Below the pieces are notes generated by a model. The model had not been told where the DNA came from, did not search any database, and worked only from the letters and a program-made list of their open reading frames with translations. From JAVVXB01 sp036651815 (GTDB taxonomy: Bacteria > Bacillota > Clostridia > Christensenellales > CAG-138): DNA of 64,000 nucleotides. Both the position numbers and the translations under genes were made by a program. The number at the start of each line of letters is the position of its first letter. Position 1 is the stretch's first letter. Shown in pieces: positions 60,739 to 64,000 of the stretch. The stretch spans positions 38,433 to 102,432 of the forward strand of contig JAVVXB010000006.1 in NCBI GenBank assembly GCA_036651815.1. Reading direction: 5' to 3'.

Positions 60739-62579
60739 ATATGCAGGAAGAGCAAGATTTTTCCGCAAAGAAGGTCGATTTTCATCTTTGGCGTCGCCTG
60801 TATCGCTATGCGTTGAGAAACCGTTCAACCGTTGGTATGGTTCTTGTCGCGCTTTTGATTGTCGCTGCAGTGGATGTGTTGTATCCCCTGTTCACAAGCT
60901 ATGCGATTGATCGTTTTGTCGTACCCAAAACAACTGAAGGCGCCATCGCATTCACAATTCTCTATGCCTTTGCGGTGCTGTTGCAGGGACTGGGCGTCAT
61001 CGTGTTTATCCGCTTCTGTGGCAAGCTGGAAATGCGCATTGCCTATGATATCCGACAGGATGCTTTTGGTAAGCTCCAGCAACTCTCCTTTTCTTTCTAT
61101 GACAAAACCGCAGTCGGTTATATCATGGCACGCATGGTTTCCGATGTGTCACGGCTGTCGGAAATGGTCGCGTGGAGTCTCGTCGATGTACTTTGGTCCT
61201 CACTGTATATTATCGGAAGCATCGCCGCAATGTTCGCGCTCTCTTGGCGGCTTGCGCTGATTGTGCTGGCCGTATTGCCGTTGCTGGCGGTGATCAGCGT
61301 ATATCTACAAAAGAAGATTTTACAATATCAGCGTGCGGCACGAAAGCAGAACAGCCGGATTACAAGCGCATTCAACGAAGGCATCATGGGTGCTGTCACC
61401 ACGAAAACACTGGTTCGGGAAGATCAGAACGCAGCGGAATTTCATACGCTGACCAATCGCATGAAACAGATCTCCATTCGGAGCGCACTTGTTTCCGCCG
61501 CTTTCTTCCCGATTATCATCTCGCTTGGCGCAATTGGAACCGGACTTGCACTGACCCTTGGCGGCAACGGTGTAATCAACGGACAGACTGCAATGATCGG
61601 AGCGATTACGGCAGGAACGCTGGTTGCGTTTATTTCGTATTCCACTCAGCTCTTTGATCCCATTCAACAATTGGCTAACATTCTGGCCGAGCTTCTGGGT
61701 GCGCAAGCTTCTGCCGAACGCGTAATTGCATTGATCGACACAATCCCCGACATCATCGATTCCCCGGAGATACTTGCAAAATACGGGAACATCTCGCATC
61801 CGAAGCCGGAAAACTGGGAACATATCCATGGGGATATCACCTTTGCGCACGTAACGTTTGCCTATCAAAAGGGTGAAACGGTGCTGTCCGATTTTTCTCT
61901 GCATGTGCAAGCCGGTCAAACCATTGCTTTGGTAGGCGAAACCGGTGCGGGAAAAAGCACAATTGTCAACCTGATTTGCCGATTCTACGAACCCACCAGC
62001 GGCAAAATACTGATTGACGGCATCGATTATCGGGAGCGTTCGCAGCTTTGGCTACAGTCCAATCTTGGCTACGTGTTGCAAACGCCGCATCTTTTCTCCG
62101 GAACCATCCGAGACAACATCTGCTTTGGTCAGCCAAATGCATCCGATGCGCAGATCGTTGCTGCCGCACGTCTGGTACACGCGGATGAGTTTATTCAGAA
62201 GCTTCCCAAAGGTTACACAACGGAGGTTGGTGAAGGCGGTGCTCGGCTCTCAACGGGACAAAAGCAGCTGATTTCCTTTGCACGCGTTGTTCTGAAAGAT
62301 CCTAGAATTTTTGTGCTGGATGAAGCAACCAGCTCCATTGATACGGAAACAGAGCAATTGATACAAACTGCGATTACGCATGTGCTTTCCGGCAGAACCA
62401 GCTTCATAGTGGCGCATCGTCTCTCCACCATTCGCACGGCGGATCACATCCTCGTGATTCGCGGTGGACGTGTTGTTGAGCAGGGGACGCATGAGGCGCT
62501 CTTGGCGCAAAACGGATATTATCACAATCTATATACCCAACAATTTTGCGAACAAGAAACCTTGCAATCGCTTCGTTGA
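60735..62579 (+). CDS. ABC exporter half-transporter, permease plus ATPase (degenerate signature)
   Basis: A 614-residue partner of the preceding subunit, with the same six-helix plus ATPase plan. Walker A is GETGAGKSTI, Walker B IFVLDEATSS with the catalytic glutamate, the switch histidine in IVAHRLST. The signature reads LSTGQKQLIS in place of LSGGQ. In the heterodimer this altered signature faces the altered Walker B of the other subunit, so one composite ATP site is dead and the other is complete. GGGAGG lies 9 bases before the ATG at 60735. A terminator follows at 62657-62702. Confidence 0.93.
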   Translation: MNMQEEQDFSAKKVDFHLWRRLYRYALRNRSTVGMVLVALLIVAAVDVLYPLFTSYAIDRFVVPKTTEGAIAFTILYAFAVLLQGLGVIVFIRFCGKLEMRIAYDIRQDAFGKLQQLSFSFYDKTAVGYIMARMVSDVSRLSEMVAWSLVDVLWSSLYIIGSIAAMFALSWRLALIVLAVLPLLAVISVYLQKKILQYQRAARKQNSRITSAFNEGIMGAVTTKTLVREDQNAAEFHTLTNRMKQISIRSALVSAAFFPIIISLGAIGTGLALTLGGNGVINGQTAMIGAITAGTLVAFISYSTQLFDPIQQLANILAELLGAQASAERVIALIDTIPDIIDSPEILAKYGNISHPKPENWEHIHGDITFAHVTFAYQKGETVLSDFSLHVQAGQTIALVGETGAGKSTIVNLICRFYEPTSGKILIDGIDYRERSQLWLQSNLGYVLQTPHLFSGTIRDNICFGQPNASDAQIVAAARLVHADEFIQKLPKGYTTEVGEGGARLSTGQKQLISFARVVLKDPRIFVLDEATSSIDTETEQLIQTAITHVLSGRTSFIVAHRLSTIRTADHILVIRGGRVVEQGTHEALLAQNGYYHNLYTQQFCEQETLQSLR

Positions 62580-62656
62580 TGCCTTAACTGAACGAATCCG
62601 CCGTTCAACGCTTTCAGTGTCGGTTTTTACGAATATCTCGAAATTTACAGCATGAT

Positions 62657-62702
62657 ACTGCAGGTTGTAACCCGTTACAAGCGCCCAAGGCTGCAGTTTT
62701 TT
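62657..62702 (+). terminator. Intrinsic terminator of the ABC exporter operon
   Basis: ACTGCAG and CTGCAGT enclose an inner TTGTAAC/GTTACAA hairpin and are followed by six T on the plus strand. Confidence 0.75.
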
Positions 62703-62896
62703 CATGTTTGGACGTTTTCCGCAGAGGGCTGTACATAACGTCACCAAGGAAATCTAACACTGAACGCTTGAATGTCGCGGCTTCCGTCCTTTCCGTCGGT
62801 GGCGTTTAACTTCAATATATAGGACCAGTTGCAACTTGACGGATAATTCCAGTGCATGTTTTGCTTTCGGATCTATACAGGTTATTGATGTAGCAT
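62703..62896. other. Intergenic stretch, nothing recognised
   Basis: About 190 bases between two terminators that face each other; no reading frame with a ribosome site and no repeat seen. Confidence 0.5.
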
Positions 62897-62940
62897 CAAA
62901 AAAGGAAACCCGCAAGGAGTTGATTTTCCTTGCAGGTTTC
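62897..62940 (-). terminator. Intrinsic terminator of the 39-residue protein gene
   Basis: GAAACCTGCAAGG pairs with CCTTGCGGGTTTC around a ten-base loop (one mismatch); six T follow on the minus strand (62897-62903). It lies 30 bases past the stop codon at 62970. Confidence 0.8.
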
Positions 62941-62969
62941 GTTATGCCTAAACCCTTGCTAAATATGCT

Positions 62970-63089
62970 TCATACTGGCTTTTTTGCTTTTTTGACCAGC
63001 TCTGGCTCAGCCTGTACAGGAGGAGTTGCGCTGGGTTTCATCGCCGATTTTTTTTGCTTAGGCATCTTTTTTGGATTTTTGTCTCCCAT
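62970..63089 (-). CDS. Small lysine/proline-rich basic protein, 39 residues
   Basis: An ATG at 63087-63089 opens 39 codons starting MGDKNPKKMPKQKK, followed by a Pro/Ala/Glu middle (TPPVQAEPELV) and ending KKAKKPV. Short, very basic proteins that begin MGDKxPKxKxKxKK occur widely in Firmicute genomes as unnamed genes; I recognise the pattern from general knowledge, not from a search. No structure or function is known to me; such sequences are probably disordered and may bind nucleic acid. The gene has its own good promoter and terminator and a leader of about 95 bases. An in-frame ATG four codons upstream is an alternative start; the ribosome site is weak for both. Confidence 0.7.
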   Translation of the reverse strand: MGDKNPKKMPKQKKSAMKPSATPPVQAEPELVKKAKKPV

Positions 63090-63190
63090 GATTAACACCA
63101 TCTTTCTACGCTCAGGGAAGCGGAAAACCTTCATTCGACAGCATGTTTTCGCTTCTGCTTGTCTACAGTCATAACCATGCCTGCAAACAA

Positions 63191-63218
63191 ATTATATCAC
63201 TGGCGCAATAAAAGTCAA
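63191..63218 (-). promoter_or_regulatory. Promoter of the 39-residue protein gene
   Basis: TTGACT (63213-63218) and a perfect TATAAT (63191-63196) on the minus strand with a 16-base spacer. Confidence 0.7.
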
Positions 63219-63694
63219 ATTTGGAGCAGCATCGAGACAAATTATTGTGAATTGATTTTTACTTGTTGCAAAGATAGAACAAATTTAGCAACCCCTGTCG
63301 CCTTTAGTTGCTGTTGCAACATAAAAGTCAAACTGAAGTGGATGCATGCGGATTAAGCTCGTAGCCTTCTTATATTCCATTGGAATAAATCGTCTACCTA
63401 TAACAATTTATTTTGCACCGGTATCTTAAAATCCGAAGCGATGCTAAATCTCTTTGGTATTAAGAAGATGAATTTACAGTCAACTCGATAGATGAAAAAA
63501 TTTTTAAAACCGTTTCAAACAATTTATGACCAATCCCTTGTCTATGCTATGCAACATCAACCAAGAATAGCGCTATATGATTGCCGTTGCTTCGTGTCAC
63601 AATCAGTCCGACAAGTTCATTGTTTATATATGCTCCGGAAACAGCAAGCAAGCTCATCAATTCTTAATTGTTAATCACAACATCATAAAATATT
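63219..63694. other. AT-rich stretch, no gene seen
   Basis: Nearly 480 bases upstream of the small gene without a reading frame that has both a ribosome site and protein-like composition. No repeat or RNA structure stood out. Confidence 0.45.
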
Positions 63695-63782
63695 TTACGC
63701 TATCTCCGAATAAGCCGGTGCTTCAAACTTCATAAAAACATCGGTAATCCATTTTGTTATATCGTTTAAATCTTTACTATTA
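63695..63782 (-). pseudogene. Possible coding remnant
   Basis: Some 28 codons on the minus strand read NSKDLNDITKWITDVFMKFE and stop at 63695-63697. The composition is protein-like, and the form resembles the C-terminal end of DUF4268-type proteins, but the frame is closed by stops just upstream. Probably the worn end of a lost gene. Confidence 0.3.
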
Positions 63783-63913
63783 AGTTGGCTTTATGTCCAT
63801 ATTATCGCTATGCCACCTCATATAAAGAATCTTTTCCAAGGCATACCATCTTTTTGAGGCAATGATGGAAAATAGATTTTATGATTTGTAGTGGATTATG
63901 CTCAATGCAAGCG

Positions 63914-64000
63914 TTATGATTTAAGCGGACTCGTTATTATATGTCTGCACATTCCGGTATTTTTGCATTCCGGGCAGGTAAATCTGCGCTTTGTTACTGT
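63914..64000 (-). CDS. Partial protein with a zinc-ribbon-like end, runs off the right edge
   Basis: The minus strand is open from the window edge to a TAA at 63914-63916, 28 codons ending RRFTCPECKNTGMCRHI..SPLKS. CPEC and CRH could form part of a zinc ribbon. Too little is present to judge whether this is a real gene. Confidence 0.3.
   Translation of the reverse strand, partial: TVTKRRFTCPECKNTGMCRHIITSPLKS

Noticed and set aside
63492..63674. A 60-codon plus-strand frame near the right end
   Set aside because: No ribosome site, no protein-like conservation features, and set in AT-rich DNA with many short chance frames.

Overview
The window looks like a chromosomal scaffold of a low-GC Gram-positive bacterium, most likely class Clostridia (a draft or metagenome assembly, since a run of 10 N sits at 26187-26196). 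The grounds are a T-box leader before valS, strong AGGAGG ribosome sites with frequent TTG/GTG starts, a RemA (DUF370) gene in a yicC-remA-gmk-rpoZ-priA block, DUF1292, a T-box/PerR style of regulation, and house-keeping proteins of clostridial type. No rRNA or CRISPR array was seen. Finer taxonomy cannot be fixed from the sequence alone.

Layout. 1-6911 (minus strand) is a catabolic block: a cytosine-deaminase-like amidohydrolase, a leader with its own strong promoter and an attenuator-like hairpin set, then an ornithine-cyclodeaminase-family reductase, a creatininase-family amidohydrolase, a molybdenum hydroxylase large subunit and two tandem flavodoxin-fold proteins with cysteine clusters. 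It reads as one pathway for opening and oxidising a nitrogen-rich (probably heterocyclic) compound, substrate unknown. 7475-9196 is a catalase with a possible PerR box. 9324-12319 is valS with its T-box. 12332-20853 is a long, tightly overlapped operon: pyrimidine-nucleoside phosphorylase, polA, coaE, a lytic transglycosylase, lspA, rluD and a DUF885 lipoprotein. 20870-21760 is an AT-rich insertion of unknown small genes. 21761-24895 holds an ABC-F ATPase coupled to a glycerate-kinase-like protein of unknown role.

25004-27223 (plus) carries a cell-wall NlpC/P60 hydrolase (broken by the assembly gap) and a PflX-type radical SAM protein, followed by a stand-alone candidate non-coding RNA with promoter and terminator at 27252-27458. 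27506-31192 (minus) is proA, a HAD phosphatase, a ROK kinase and a BofC-like membrane protein, with an inverted repeat that spans the proA promoter and ribosome site. 31306-33249 is a polytopic membrane protein; 33191-37831 (minus) is tyrS-yigZ-surface protein-DUF2461. The initiator tRNA gene lies at 38001-38076, next to a graveyard of mobile-element fragments (38172-39340). Beyond it are pyrH, tsf and rpsB (frr, the usual next gene, is missing), DUF1292, a divergent EF-G-like GTPase, ahcY, an S41 protease, thrC and a small P-loop ATPase.

From 49173 on, the plus strand carries pcrA, ligA and a PurM-like protein, then yicC-remA-gmk-rpoZ-priA and a heterodimeric ABC exporter pair. The right end (62580-64000) is gene-poor: one 39-residue basic protein gene with its own promoter and terminator, and probable coding remnants.
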